DNA of 47,029 bases, from NCBI GenBank assembly GCA_041497995.1, contig JBGQHM010000005.1, forward strand, positions 1-47,029, read 5' to 3'. The translations under genes and the position numbers were made by a program. Shown here in pieces: positions 17,076-25,487 of the stretch. The notes beneath the pieces were generated by a model. The model did no database searches and had not been told where the DNA came from. It was given only the letters and a program-made list of their open reading frames with translations. The stretch comes from DATKMS01 sp041497995. Lineage in GTDB: Bacteria; Desulfobacterota; Binatia; HRBIN30. Within the stretch, counting starts at the first letter, position 1; each line of letters opens with the position of its first letter.

Positions 17076-18355
17076 GACGCTGGCTCCCGCACGGCGTCCG
17101 CACGCGCTTGCGTGCACGGCTGCGCGGCGGCATCTGGGCGCGCATCGCGCTCATCGTCGCGGTCATCGGGCCGGGCGTCATCACCGCCAACGTCGACAAC
17201 GACGCCGGCGGCATCACCACCTACTCACTCGCCGGCGCGCGCTTCGGATACGGCCTGCTGTGGACGCTGCTGCCGGTCACGCTGGCGCTCGTGGTCATCC
17301 AGGAGATGTGCGCGCGCATGGGTGTGGTTACGGGCAAGGGCCTCGCCGACCTCATTCGCGAGCAGTTCGGGGTGCGCGTCACCTTCTACATCATGGTGAC
17401 GCTGCTGTTCACGAATCTCGCCAACACCATCGCCGAGTTCGCCGGCGTGGCGGCGGCGTTGGAGATCTTCGGCATCAGCAAGTACATCTCGATCCCGACG
17501 TCGGCGCTGTTCGTCTGGTGGTTGATCGTCTACGGCACCTATCGACGCGTTGAGAAAGTCTTCCTGGTCGCCTGCGTCTTCTACGTCGCCTATTTGATCT
17601 CCGGCTTCATGGCGCGCCCGCCGTGGGGCGAAGTGCTCACCCGCATGATCGTCCCCGAGTTCCACTGGCGCGGCGACTACATCGTCATGCTGGTCGGCGT
17701 GATCGGCACGACCATCGCGCCGTGGATGCAGTTTTACCTGCAGGCGGCTGTGGTCGAGAAGGGGGTGCGGATAGCGGACTATCGGTACACCCGCTACGAC
17801 GTAGCCGTCGGCTGCGTCGTGGCCGTCGTCGTAGCGATGTTCATCATGGTGGCCTGTGCGGCGACGCTCCATGAGCATCAGATCCCGATCGAGACAGCGC
17901 AGGACGCCGCGTGGGCGCTGGCGCCGCTCGCTGGCAAGTACTGCGCCGGCCTCTTCGCCTTCGGCCTGTTCAACGCCTCACTCTTCGCGGCATCGGTCCT
18001 GCCGCTGTCGACCGCGTACTACGTCTGCGAAGGCTTTGGATGGGAGACCGGCATCGACAAGCGCTTCCGCGAGGCGCCGCAGTTCTTCGGCCTGTACACG
18101 GCGCTCATCGTGCTCGGGTCGGCCTTCATTCTCATCCCGCACTTCCCACTGCTGACAGTCATGTACTGGTCGCAGGTGCTCAACGGCGTATTACTGCCGT
18201 TCGTCCTGATCTTCATTCTGCTGTTGGTGAACCGCAGCGACCTGATGGGCGCCTATGTGAACTCGCGGACGTACAACGTCGTCGCCTGGGGCACCTCGGC
18301 GATCATGATCGTCCTGACGTTGATCATGGTCGTCCTATTGCTGCTGGGGTACTAG
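17051..18355 (+). CDS. Nramp-related divalent metal transporter with altered metal site (possible Mg2+ type)
   Basis: A 434-residue protein with about 11 membrane helices. Helix 1 reads VDNDAGGITTYSLAGARFGY, where D51-A-G-G replaces the Nramp DPGN motif. Helix 6 reads GTTIAPWMQF, where A223-P-W replaces the MPH motif. Loss of the Asn and the Met ligands is known from Nramp-related magnesium transporters and from mutants that gain Mg/Ca transport. The gene overlaps the MgtE-N/CBS gene; ATG 17051 gives the 25-base overlap, with TTG 17072 as an alternative start. Manganese or mixed specificity remains possible. Confidence 0.85.
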   Translation: MEAQAGALRRWLPHGVRTRLRARLRGGIWARIALIVAVIGPGVITANVDNDAGGITTYSLAGARFGYGLLWTLLPVTLALVVIQEMCARMGVVTGKGLADLIREQFGVRVTFYIMVTLLFTNLANTIAEFAGVAAALEIFGISKYISIPTSALFVWWLIVYGTYRRVEKVFLVACVFYVAYLISGFMARPPWGEVLTRMIVPEFHWRGDYIVMLVGVIGTTIAPWMQFYLQAAVVEKGVRIADYRYTRYDVAVGCVVAVVVAMFIMVACAATLHEHQIPIETAQDAAWALAPLAGKYCAGLFAFGLFNASLFAASVLPLSTAYYVCEGFGWETGIDKRFREAPQFFGLYTALIVLGSAFILIPHFPLLTVMYWSQVLNGVLLPFVLIFILLLVNRSDLMGAYVNSRTYNVVAWGTSAIMIVLTLIMVVLLLLGY

Positions 18356-18375
18356 TGGGCTGCGCCCAGCGTCCT
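18356..18375 (+). terminator. weak hairpin after the Nramp-like gene
   Basis: TGGGC TGC GCCCA directly follows the stop codon and is followed by GCGTCCTTTCT. The five-base stem and short T-rich run make a modest terminator candidate. Confidence 0.3.
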
Positions 18376-18488
18376 TTCTATGGACCGCTCCCGTTGGTCG
18401 CTATGGGTTGCTCTCGCACACTTAACTCAAGCGCGATGAGTTTTTGCCTTCGAAGACCCCGAGTGCGCCCGCGCTCGAAGCCGCGTAG

Positions 18489-18553
18489 GGTCCGCTGTGC
18501 GGACCGCTTTGGAGGCGTCGACGTGGAACGCCGCGTGGTCCGCACTGCGGACC
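18489..18553. repeat. two copies of one 17-base palindrome ahead of alcohol dehydrogenase
   Basis: GGTCCGC-TGT-GCGGACC (18489-18505) and GGTCCGC-ACT-GCGGACC (18537-18553) share identical 7-base arms with different 3-base centres, 48 bases apart centre to centre. The second copy ends 13 bases before the start codon at 18567. Paired identical palindromes at this position suggest an operator for a dimeric regulator or RNA hairpins in the leader. Confidence 0.5.
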
Positions 18554-18566
18554 CAACACCTCTCGA

Positions 18567-19574
18567 ATGAAAGCCATCGTTCTCACCGCGCCCGCGCCTA
18601 TCGACACTGCACCTCTCCAGCTCCGCGACATTCCCATCCCCGCACCCGCGTCGAACGAGATCCGCGTGCGCGTCGAAGCGTGCGGCATCTGCCGCACGGA
18701 CTTGCACGTCGTGGAGGGTGAGCTGCCACCGCAGGTGGCGCACATCGTGCCGGGGCACCAGGTCGTTGGCGTGGTTGACCGCGTGGGTGCAACCGCCACT
18801 CGGTTCAAGGATGGCGACCGGGTCGGCATTGCCTGGTTGCGCGCCACATGCGGTGTCTGCCGCTACTGCCAGGCGGGCAACGAGAACCTTTGCCCACAGG
18901 CACGCTTCACGGGCTACCACGCCAACGGCGGGTACGCGGAGTACGCCGTCGTGCGCGAGGACTTTGCCTACGCCTTGCCCCTCAACCTCACTGCCGCAGA
19001 AGCTACGCCGCTGCTGTGCGCCGGCATCATCGGCTACCGCGCACTGCGTCGCGCCGAGATGCGGCCGGGGTGCCGGCTCGGACTGTATGGCTTTGGATCA
19101 TCGGCGCACATCGCGATCCAGGTCGCGCGCCATCTTGGGTGCACCGTCTACGTCATGACCCGCGACGCACGGCATCAGCAGCTGGCGCGCCAGCTCGGCG
19201 CGGTGTGGGTGGGCGCCGCCGACGCAACGCCGCCGGAGAAGCTCGACAGCGCCGTACTGTTCGCACCGGTCGGCCACCTGGTGTTGCCGGCGCTCGAGGC
19301 GCTCGATCACGGCGGCACGCTGGCGCTCGCCGGGATTTACCTCACGGATATCCCCACGCTCAACTATGAGCGGCACCTGTTCCACGAGAAGAACGTGCGC
19401 AGCGTCACCGCCAACACGCGGCGCGACGGCGAGGAGCTACTGCATCTCGCCGCTGAGATCCCGATCTGTCCGCAGACAACGACGTTCCCACTCGATGAGG
19501 CGAACCAGGCTCTCCAAAAGCTGAAGCACGATGCCATCGAAGGTGCGGGCGTGCTGGTTGTCGCAAACAGTTAA
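18567..19574 (+). CDS. zinc-dependent alcohol dehydrogenase family protein
   Basis: A 335-residue MDR-type dehydrogenase. It has the catalytic zinc motif ACGICRTD, GHQVVGVV, the structural zinc loop CGVCRYCQAGNENLC, and a nucleotide-binding turn GFGSSAHIAIQVA in which the usual GxGxxG ends in Ala. The ending (TFPLDEANQALQKLKHDAIEGAGVLV) fits the subfamily recognised as adh_fam_2. It is unlike the other dehydrogenase at 10345 beyond the shared fold. It stands alone, with a paired palindrome upstream, and converges with the propeller gene. The physiological alcohol is unknown. Confidence 0.88.
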   Translation: MKAIVLTAPAPIDTAPLQLRDIPIPAPASNEIRVRVEACGICRTDLHVVEGELPPQVAHIVPGHQVVGVVDRVGATATRFKDGDRVGIAWLRATCGVCRYCQAGNENLCPQARFTGYHANGGYAEYAVVREDFAYALPLNLTAAEATPLLCAGIIGYRALRRAEMRPGCRLGLYGFGSSAHIAIQVARHLGCTVYVMTRDARHQQLARQLGAVWVGAADATPPEKLDSAVLFAPVGHLVLPALEALDHGGTLALAGIYLTDIPTLNYERHLFHEKNVRSVTANTRRDGEELLHLAAEIPICPQTTTFPLDEANQALQKLKHDAIEGAGVLVVANS

Positions 19575-19618
19575 TCGGTGCGAAGGTGCGAAGCTGGCGT
19601 GCGTCTGGGCGGTGCCGC

Positions 19619-22498
19619 TCAATCGCTCTTGTCTTTGAAGAGGCTCCCGCTGTTGCGAGTCGCGGGCGCAGAGTAGTCAGCCAGCCAGCAGAGACCGTCA
19701 CTGTTGACCAGTTGCACCTCGACGCTCGGGCTCTGGGCGAGCGGGAGCGCTGGCACAGACAACTTGGCGCCCTTGCCTTCGACCACGATCTTCACGGCGC
19801 CGGCACCACCGGCCTGCAACAGGATCTTCGACACTCCGTCGGGTGCCGCGTTGTTGTTGTATCGAAAGCCCTTGCTGCCAATCGGAGACCAACAAAGCCG
19901 CTTGCCGCACTGCTCGCCGGGCGGAACGGTCGCGCTCAACGCCAATGTCGTTGCACCGCCCGCCCGATCGAAAACGCAAATGGAGTACCTAGTTGAGCCG
20001 TTGACCGGATCGCCAAAGTCGGAAGTAAGGGTCGCCTCCCCGGCCGACCAGTTCCAGTTCAGGTGGTGCTTCTTGTCGTTGCCGTTGTCCTTTATCTGCA
20101 ATACGGCGCGCTGCGGTTGCGTGGGCGCGCGGCAGCCGGTCCGTGGCATTGCGCTGCTGACGCAGCCGCGCAGGTCCGCGGCGGAGTTGACCGGATCGCA
20201 CATGTCTATGGTGCACTCGTTGCCGTCGTCACAGTCGCTGTCGGCCTGGCACGGTGGAGTGAGCCCGCATTCGACGCCGCTGGGATCAGCGACGCCGTTG
20301 CCGCAAAAGTTGTAACGAAACATCCCGCCGCCGCGGCTGGCAGCGTACAGTTGAGAAGCGTGCGCCGAGAAAGCCAGGTCGACGACCGCACGCGTACTCA
20401 GCCCGGTCATCGTAGCGTCGGGGAAAGCCGCCCAGGTCTGCCCTCCGTTGGTGCTCCGGTAGACGCCGGAAGAGATGTCGGCTGCATATACAACGTCGGA
20501 ATCTTGGGGATCGATCGCCAATGCCTCGATACCGGGGGCGCCGGAGGCGAACCCAGTATTGTGGGGCCCCGACCACGTCGTTCCCGCGTCCGTCGTCTTC
20601 CAGACGCCACCCGGCGATTCTCCAGCGTACAGCATGGTGGGATCGGAGGGGTCCATCGCCAACGCCAGGAGTCTTCTGCCACCCAAGCTCGAAGCTGAAA
20701 CCCAGGTCGTGCCGCCGTCATTGGTGATGTACAGACCTTTGCTGGTTGTCGCGTACACCAGGTCACTCATCTGCGGATGCACCGCGAAGCGGGTAACGTT
20801 CAGGGCGTGCAAGTTCGACGTCAGCCCTTTCCACGTCACACCGCCATCCGTCGACTTGACGATGACCGGGTCGGGCGCGGTGAACTGGTCGAAGAAGACG
20901 CGTTCCTGCGACAAGCCCGCGTAGGCGATGGAACTGTTCGCCGGCGCATAGGCCAGAGCCCGGAAGCCTTGACGCGTCTGCTTGTTGCTGGGATCCGCAG
21001 CAGGATGGGTGAAGGCGCGCTGGAAGTGGTTTCCCGCATCCGAGCTGTAGTACAGTTTCCCTTGGTGCTCATCGCTGATGAGCACCGTGTCGGCGTTGTC
21101 GGGGCGGACGGCAACCGCCCACCCGCTCGTCGGCGAACTCGCCGCGTCACCTGTCGCGATACCCGTCCAACTCGCACCGGCATCACGACTCCTGAACGGA
21201 CCGCTGCGACCGACTGCGTAGACTTGCCGAGCATCGGCGCCGGAGACTGCTACCCGATCGAGCTCGGCACCGCTGTATCCCTGACTCCAATCGTCCCAGC
21301 TACTGCCGCCTGAAACGGACCGGAACACGCCGCCGCCGTAGTTGTTCGCGTAAACGACATCGGGAAACGCCGGATCGAGCGTCAGGTCGATCGGAAAGCC
21401 TGCACGAACACCTTGGGGACCCCACACGAACGCACCCGCGGCTCCTCCCTGGCGGATGATCCATGTCCTCCCTGCGTCGGTACTCCGATAGATCGCGGAG
21501 AAGCTGCCCGCATAGGCAATGTCGGGGTTGCTCGGGCTGAACACCACTCCGTTGATGATGTCGTTGACAACAACCTTGGTCCACGACGCACCACCATCTT
21601 CCGTTCGAAACACTCCGCTAACGACGGAGTTGTTCGCGAGACGCGAGCAGGCGTTGTTCCCTGTACCTGCCAAGAGCACGTTGGGATTCTGCGGGTGCAT
21701 GCGCAGCGAGCCAACGTACAGGTCTGTCAGCCCGCTGTTGGTCTGGGACCATGACGCCCCGCCGTTCGTGCTCTTCAGAACGCCAACTCCGCCCCCGGGA
21801 ACACCGCTGCTGCAGTCGTGGTTGTACGCCTCGCGATCGAAGAACCCGGTGGAAGCGTACAGCGTGTTGGGATCGGTGGGATGCACGATGACGTAGCGGG
21901 CCAGAGAATCGCCGCTCCACACGAGCGTCCACGCCCCTCCGCCGTTGGTCGTCTTGTAGATGCGGCCCTGTTGGCGCTCGAACTCGCGTCCTTGCAGGCC
22001 GGTCGAGACGCCGCACTGGGCAAACACGACATCCGAATTCCCCGGCCGCACGGTGAAACCACGGAAGGTCAAGTTCAAGGCACCGTTCAGGTCGATACCG
22101 GTAACGCGGGGCACCCAAGTGAGTCCGCCGTCATCGGAGCGAAACACGCCGAACTGGCTTCCCTCACCGGCCGTGCCGGCCCACACGCGCTGCGGGTTGT
22201 TCGGATCAACTGTGAGCGAAAAGATCGGTATCGCATCATGCGAGTTGCCGGCGCGAATGGTAATCCCCGTGTTGCTGCTCGCCCAGGTCGCACCGCCGTT
22301 GGTTGAGCGATTCACCCCGGCGAAGTTGTCCGTGACGAACATCACCTTCTTGTCGGTGGGACTGATGCGGACGTCATAGCCGAGTCCACCCAGCGGTCCG
22401 CCGAGTTTGATCCACGGGTTCGCTGCATGCACCGCGGTAGTCAGCACCGGGACAGCGGCGATCACCCCAACGACCAGTAGTAGGCGTGGCTTTCTCAT
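19619..22498 (-). CDS. secreted Asp-box (BNR/VPS10-like) beta-propeller protein
   Basis: A protein of about 959 residues with a signal peptide (MRKPRLLLVVGVIAAVPVLTTA...HAA). At least twelve Asp-box units (STNGGATW, SDDGGLTW, STNGGASW, STDGGVTW, STDAGRTW and similar) run to about residue 725, enough for two propellers as in sortilin or GH74-type folds. After them comes a cysteine-rich module (CQADSDCDDGNECTIDMCD), then a beta-rich C-terminus with several Cys. No catalytic residues are evident; a binding or scaffold role is more likely than sialidase activity. It follows the multihaem cytochrome by 12 bases and shares its transcript. Confidence 0.82.
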   Translation of the reverse strand: MRKPRLLLVVGVIAAVPVLTTAVHAANPWIKLGGPLGGLGYDVRISPTDKKVMFVTDNFAGVNRSTNGGATWASSNTGITIRAGNSHDAIPIFSLTVDPNNPQRVWAGTAGEGSQFGVFRSDDGGLTWVPRVTGIDLNGALNLTFRGFTVRPGNSDVVFAQCGVSTGLQGREFERQQGRIYKTTNGGGAWTLVWSGDSLARYVIVHPTDPNTLYASTGFFDREAYNHDCSSGVPGGGVGVLKSTNGGASWSQTNSGLTDLYVGSLRMHPQNPNVLLAGTGNNACSRLANNSVVSGVFRTEDGGASWTKVVVNDIINGVVFSPSNPDIAYAGSFSAIYRSTDAGRTWIIRQGGAAGAFVWGPQGVRAGFPIDLTLDPAFPDVVYANNYGGGVFRSVSGGSSWDDWSQGYSGAELDRVAVSGADARQVYAVGRSGPFRSRDAGASWTGIATGDAASSPTSGWAVAVRPDNADTVLISDEHQGKLYYSSDAGNHFQRAFTHPAADPSNKQTRQGFRALAYAPANSSIAYAGLSQERVFFDQFTAPDPVIVKSTDGGVTWKGLTSNLHALNVTRFAVHPQMSDLVYATTSKGLYITNDGGTTWVSASSLGGRRLLALAMDPSDPTMLYAGESPGGVWKTTDAGTTWSGPHNTGFASGAPGIEALAIDPQDSDVVYAADISSGVYRSTNGGQTWAAFPDATMTGLSTRAVVDLAFSAHASQLYAASRGGGMFRYNFCGNGVADPSGVECGLTPPCQADSDCDDGNECTIDMCDPVNSAADLRGCVSSAMPRTGCRAPTQPQRAVLQIKDNGNDKKHHLNWNWSAGEATLTSDFGDPVNGSTRYSICVFDRAGGATTLALSATVPPGEQCGKRLCWSPIGSKGFRYNNNAAPDGVSKILLQAGGAGAVKIVVEGKGAKLSVPALPLAQSPSVEVQLVNSDGLCWLADYSAPATRNSGSLFKDKSD

Positions 22499-22504
22499 AT
22501 GCAT

Positions 22505-22512
22505 CCCTCCTC
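22505..22512 (-). promoter_or_regulatory. ribosome-binding site deciding the propeller start
   Basis: On the minus strand GAGGAGGG abuts the ATG at 22504 with no spacing but stands 6 bases before the in-frame ATG at 22498. Proper spacing selects 22498. The site overlaps the stop codon of the cytochrome gene, so the two are probably translationally coupled. Confidence 0.6.
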
Positions 22513-24250
22513 AGTCGACGCGACGTTGCTCATCGACGAGAACCAGGTCTTGCAACGGGAGTCGCTTCGCATCGATCCAGGTTTTGAACGAGCGCCGGTA
22601 GATCATCCGCACTCGCAGGCGAACGGGCAGGGCCTGCGGCGGCGGCGCCGCGAAGCGAATCGTTATACGGTCTTCCTGTTTGGCCGGCAGGCGCGTATCG
22701 GCAACGATGCTGACCTGACGCCAGTGAGGCGCCGGAACCTCCTGGCGTGCCTCACCTGAACGGTAGGCTCGCTGAACGTCCTCCAGGAGTTTCACGTACG
22801 CTTTGCCGGGCAAGCCGCCGAGATTCCCGACTGCGACGTCCCCTGTGCCGCACCAGAGCGGCACTGTAGGGCCACCCGTTTGCACCAGGCGCACACCGTC
22901 GGCGTCGAAGGCATCGACGACCAAGATCGCGTGTCGCATGGGGACGCCACTGGGGAAGTGGTGGCCAGCGCCGACGTTGCGCACGCTGACGGTCGTGTCG
23001 AGCATGCGACCGTCCTCTACCCATGAGGTTGTGAGCGTGACCTCCACGGCTGTCTTCATGAAGCCGACATCGGTCACGCCGCGCTGCCTGTGACTGGCGA
23101 TGCGCTGCGGATTGCGCGCCACACCGCCGTGGCGTTGCGGCGCGATGCGCGCGGTGGAGCCGTCCGGCGGCATGTGACAGTTCTGGCAGGCAATGCCTTC
23201 GTTGGCGTAGTCACTCGCCTGCCATTCGTCGAATTCCGAGTAGATGGGTACGCCCCAGAAGCGGCCGGAGTGACAGGGTGCGCAGAAGGAGCTGCTTCGA
23301 TGCAGGGGCGAATAGGTGTCGTGCCCGCGAATGACATCGTCGAACGGACCGTAGATGACTTGCTGGCCTGCGGCCGGCCGGTTCAGAGCAATCGACAGGA
23401 TGCCCGGATAGCCGCCTTCGGGGTGTAGCGTGACCGCCCTTACCTTGTGACAGAAGTCACAGCTCATGTCGTAAGCGTCGACCGCGTCCATGTCGGTGCC
23501 GAAGGGATTGGCCAGCGCCTGACGCGGGGCGTGGCAGGCGGCACAGTCGCCAACGTTGTCGGGAAAATCGAGGCGAAATCCCGGACCGTGCGGTCGCGTT
23601 CCATCGACATCGGCGCCGCCGTAGAAAGCGGAGAATACCGGATTCCGTGCACTGCGCGAATGGGCGTCCTCCAGCCATTGGGGGTAGATGGCGGCAGCGT
23701 GACATCCGCCGCATTCCTCGTCGCGACTCCCCACGTCGCCCTTTTGAGAGAAGACCCTCTGCATCGCGGGGACAATGGTCGTCCACCAGCGTGCAGGATG
23801 CGGAGACGCCCACTGGTACGACGGGTTGTCTCCGTCGGGCAAGGGTCGCAGCTCAATGACCGACTCCTCATCACCACCGGTCCACTGGATTCCGCCGATG
23901 TAGTAACCCGGTGCCCAGGCGCTCAACGCCCCCTTCCAGTCGGCCGGGACATTCAGGACGAACGTGCCGTCGCTTCGGGTTTGAGTGCTGGATTCGGTTG
24001 CTTGCACGCGGACGACCGCACGCGAGATCGGCGCGCCATCTACCCCTCTGACCGTTCCGGAAATCTCTGCCCACAGACTCTGCGCACGCAACGGCTCGGA
24101 ATGTTGCGCGAGGAGAGCCAGCACTCCAGACGCTATTGCTTGCACTGACGAGTTCACGGATCTGCTCGTTACAGGAGTGCGCTGAAACGAAGACCGATGC
24201 CGCCCGCGCGGCGCACAACCTGCGCCATTCAGTACCGTCCCCGCAATCAT
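22511..24250 (-). CDS. secreted pentahaem c-type cytochrome with Ig-like N-terminal domain
   Basis: A 579-residue frame. Five CxxCH haem sites lie at residues 180-184, 236-240, 264-268, 323-327 and 355-359. Before them (about 61-140) is a carboxypeptidase-regulatory-like Ig domain (ISGTVRGVDGAPISRAVVRV). After them comes a beta domain with the NVGAGHHFPSG signature common in multihaem cytochromes of the c554 type. The N-terminus is uncertain: the hydrophobic stretch SVQAIASGVLALLAQ ending near LRAQS looks like a signal peptide, and GTG 24157 would place it at the true N-terminus. A TTGACA box on the minus strand (24307-24312) could be a -35 element, but its -10 is weak. Electron-transfer role and partner are unknown. 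Confidence 0.82.
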   Translation of the reverse strand: MIAGTVLNGAGCAPRGRHRSSFQRTPVTSRSVNSSVQAIASGVLALLAQHSEPLRAQSLWAEISGTVRGVDGAPISRAVVRVQATESSTQTRSDGTFVLNVPADWKGALSAWAPGYYIGGIQWTGGDEESVIELRPLPDGDNPSYQWASPHPARWWTTIVPAMQRVFSQKGDVGSRDEECGGCHAAAIYPQWLEDAHSRSARNPVFSAFYGGADVDGTRPHGPGFRLDFPDNVGDCAACHAPRQALANPFGTDMDAVDAYDMSCDFCHKVRAVTLHPEGGYPGILSIALNRPAAGQQVIYGPFDDVIRGHDTYSPLHRSSSFCAPCHSGRFWGVPIYSEFDEWQASDYANEGIACQNCHMPPDGSTARIAPQRHGGVARNPQRIASHRQRGVTDVGFMKTAVEVTLTTSWVEDGRMLDTTVSVRNVGAGHHFPSGVPMRHAILVVDAFDADGVRLVQTGGPTVPLWCGTGDVAVGNLGGLPGKAYVKLLEDVQRAYRSGEARQEVPAPHWRQVSIVADTRLPAKQEDRITIRFAAPPPQALPVRLRVRMIYRRSFKTWIDAKRLPLQDLVLVDEQRRVD

Positions 24251-24503
24251 CGAGGTAAGCCAAACTGAGAACCGATGCTCGCTCGTTAGTCCAACTCAGC
24301 GGGACATGTCAACGACCATCGAACACGACTATCGAACCGAATGTCGTAGGTCAGTCTGTTCGCGCCGGATCGCCCTCACTCCTGCCCCACGCCACAAAGC
24401 GTGCAATGACTTGAACTGGCCCTGCCACGGAAACCGAGGGTCCGAGGCTCACTGGGCACACGCCTCGAAGAAGGACGATCAGAGGCAGACTCCTCTCAGC
24501 ACT

Positions 24504-25478
24504 TCAGCGGTGCTTGACCTCGATCGGATTTGATTCCACTTCCATCGGCGTCCGCTCGACGCGCGGCTCGCACGTGGTCAGCCGGATGTGCGGGCGCTCG
24601 TCGGACTTCAGCTCAGCCTCCGGCTCGGCGCCGACGACGCGGAACTGGTAGGCATCGGCCGGTGCGGTGATTGCCAAGCAGCCGTCGCGGCGTTCCACGC
24701 CACTGCCCATCGGCTCAAGCGTGACGGTGCTTCCACCACGTGGGCCGACCACCTGCGCGCGCGCCGCGATCGACAGCGGGAAGGCGTTCACACTGTACAA
24801 GCGGCACACCGCCCCATTGATCCCTGCATAGCGGTCGAAGTCGGTCCGCAGAAAGATGCGTGCGTTCCCGGCCGACAGGTTCTCACTGACGCGCGAGGTC
24901 GTCTCCTCCCAGAAGCGCGGTGGGCCGGTGTCGATGTGCAGGAAGTTGCCCTTGCGGTAATACCCTGCCCCGCCGGCGCGCAGCTCGCGGAGCTGCAGCC
25001 ACACGCGGCGCAGGTTGACACCGGTCATCGTCACATCCGCAGCGAGGCCCTGCGTGTGCAGCGAGGTCTGCGCCGCTTGGCCACCGGCAGCACGCAGGTC
25101 CTCGTTGAACTCGGGGCTGCGGTAGCCCGAAAGCAACGTCATCTGCTTCGGATGAAAGTGGTTCTCCACATACGCGAGCAGCTCGATGAGCCGCAGTGAG
25201 ATGGCGCCTTCGCGCCCGTCCTCACGCGAACGGAAGAAGTGCTGGATCTGTCGCAACGCGTCAGGATCGTAGGTTCCATCCGACCGGCGATAGCGAACGT
25301 CGAGCGTCGTTCCGAAGTGCGCATGCGACAGACGCAACCGGCCATTGCCGGCGAAGAAGAAGCGAGGAGGAGGGTCAGGGAGGAGGCCGGTGGCGCGGTG
25401 GCCGACGCCACCAACTAGTAACAAAGCGACTACGACGCTTGCCCGCAGGCACGCGTGCCGAGCACGAGTCACGAACAC
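24504..25478 (-). CDS. DUF882/peptidase M15-like secreted protein
   Basis: A 324-residue protein with an N-terminal signal or anchor (VVVALLLVGGVGH, about 14-26). The central part has the D-Ala-D-Ala-peptidase-like motifs SGYRSPEFN, SLHTQGLAADV and FLHIDTG, which supply the zinc ligands His, Asp and His (about residues 141, 148 and 182). This pattern defines DUF882 (YcbK-type) proteins, which are thought to act on peptidoglycan in the periplasm. The C-terminal 120 residues form an extra domain without a match I recognise. It starts 14 bases before the end of the acyl-CoA dehydrogenase gene and lies downstream of it on the same strand. Confidence 0.84.
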   Translation of the reverse strand: MFVTRARHACLRASVVVALLLVGGVGHRATGLLPDPPPRFFFAGNGRLRLSHAHFGTTLDVRYRRSDGTYDPDALRQIQHFFRSREDGREGAISLRLIELLAYVENHFHPKQMTLLSGYRSPEFNEDLRAAGGQAAQTSLHTQGLAADVTMTGVNLRRVWLQLRELRAGGAGYYRKGNFLHIDTGPPRFWEETTSRVSENLSAGNARIFLRTDFDRYAGINGAVCRLYSVNAFPLSIAARAQVVGPRGGSTVTLEPMGSGVERRDGCLAITAPADAYQFRVVGAEPEAELKSDERPHIRLTTCEPRVERTPMEVESNPIEVKHR

Positions 25479-25487
25479 GAGTCACGA

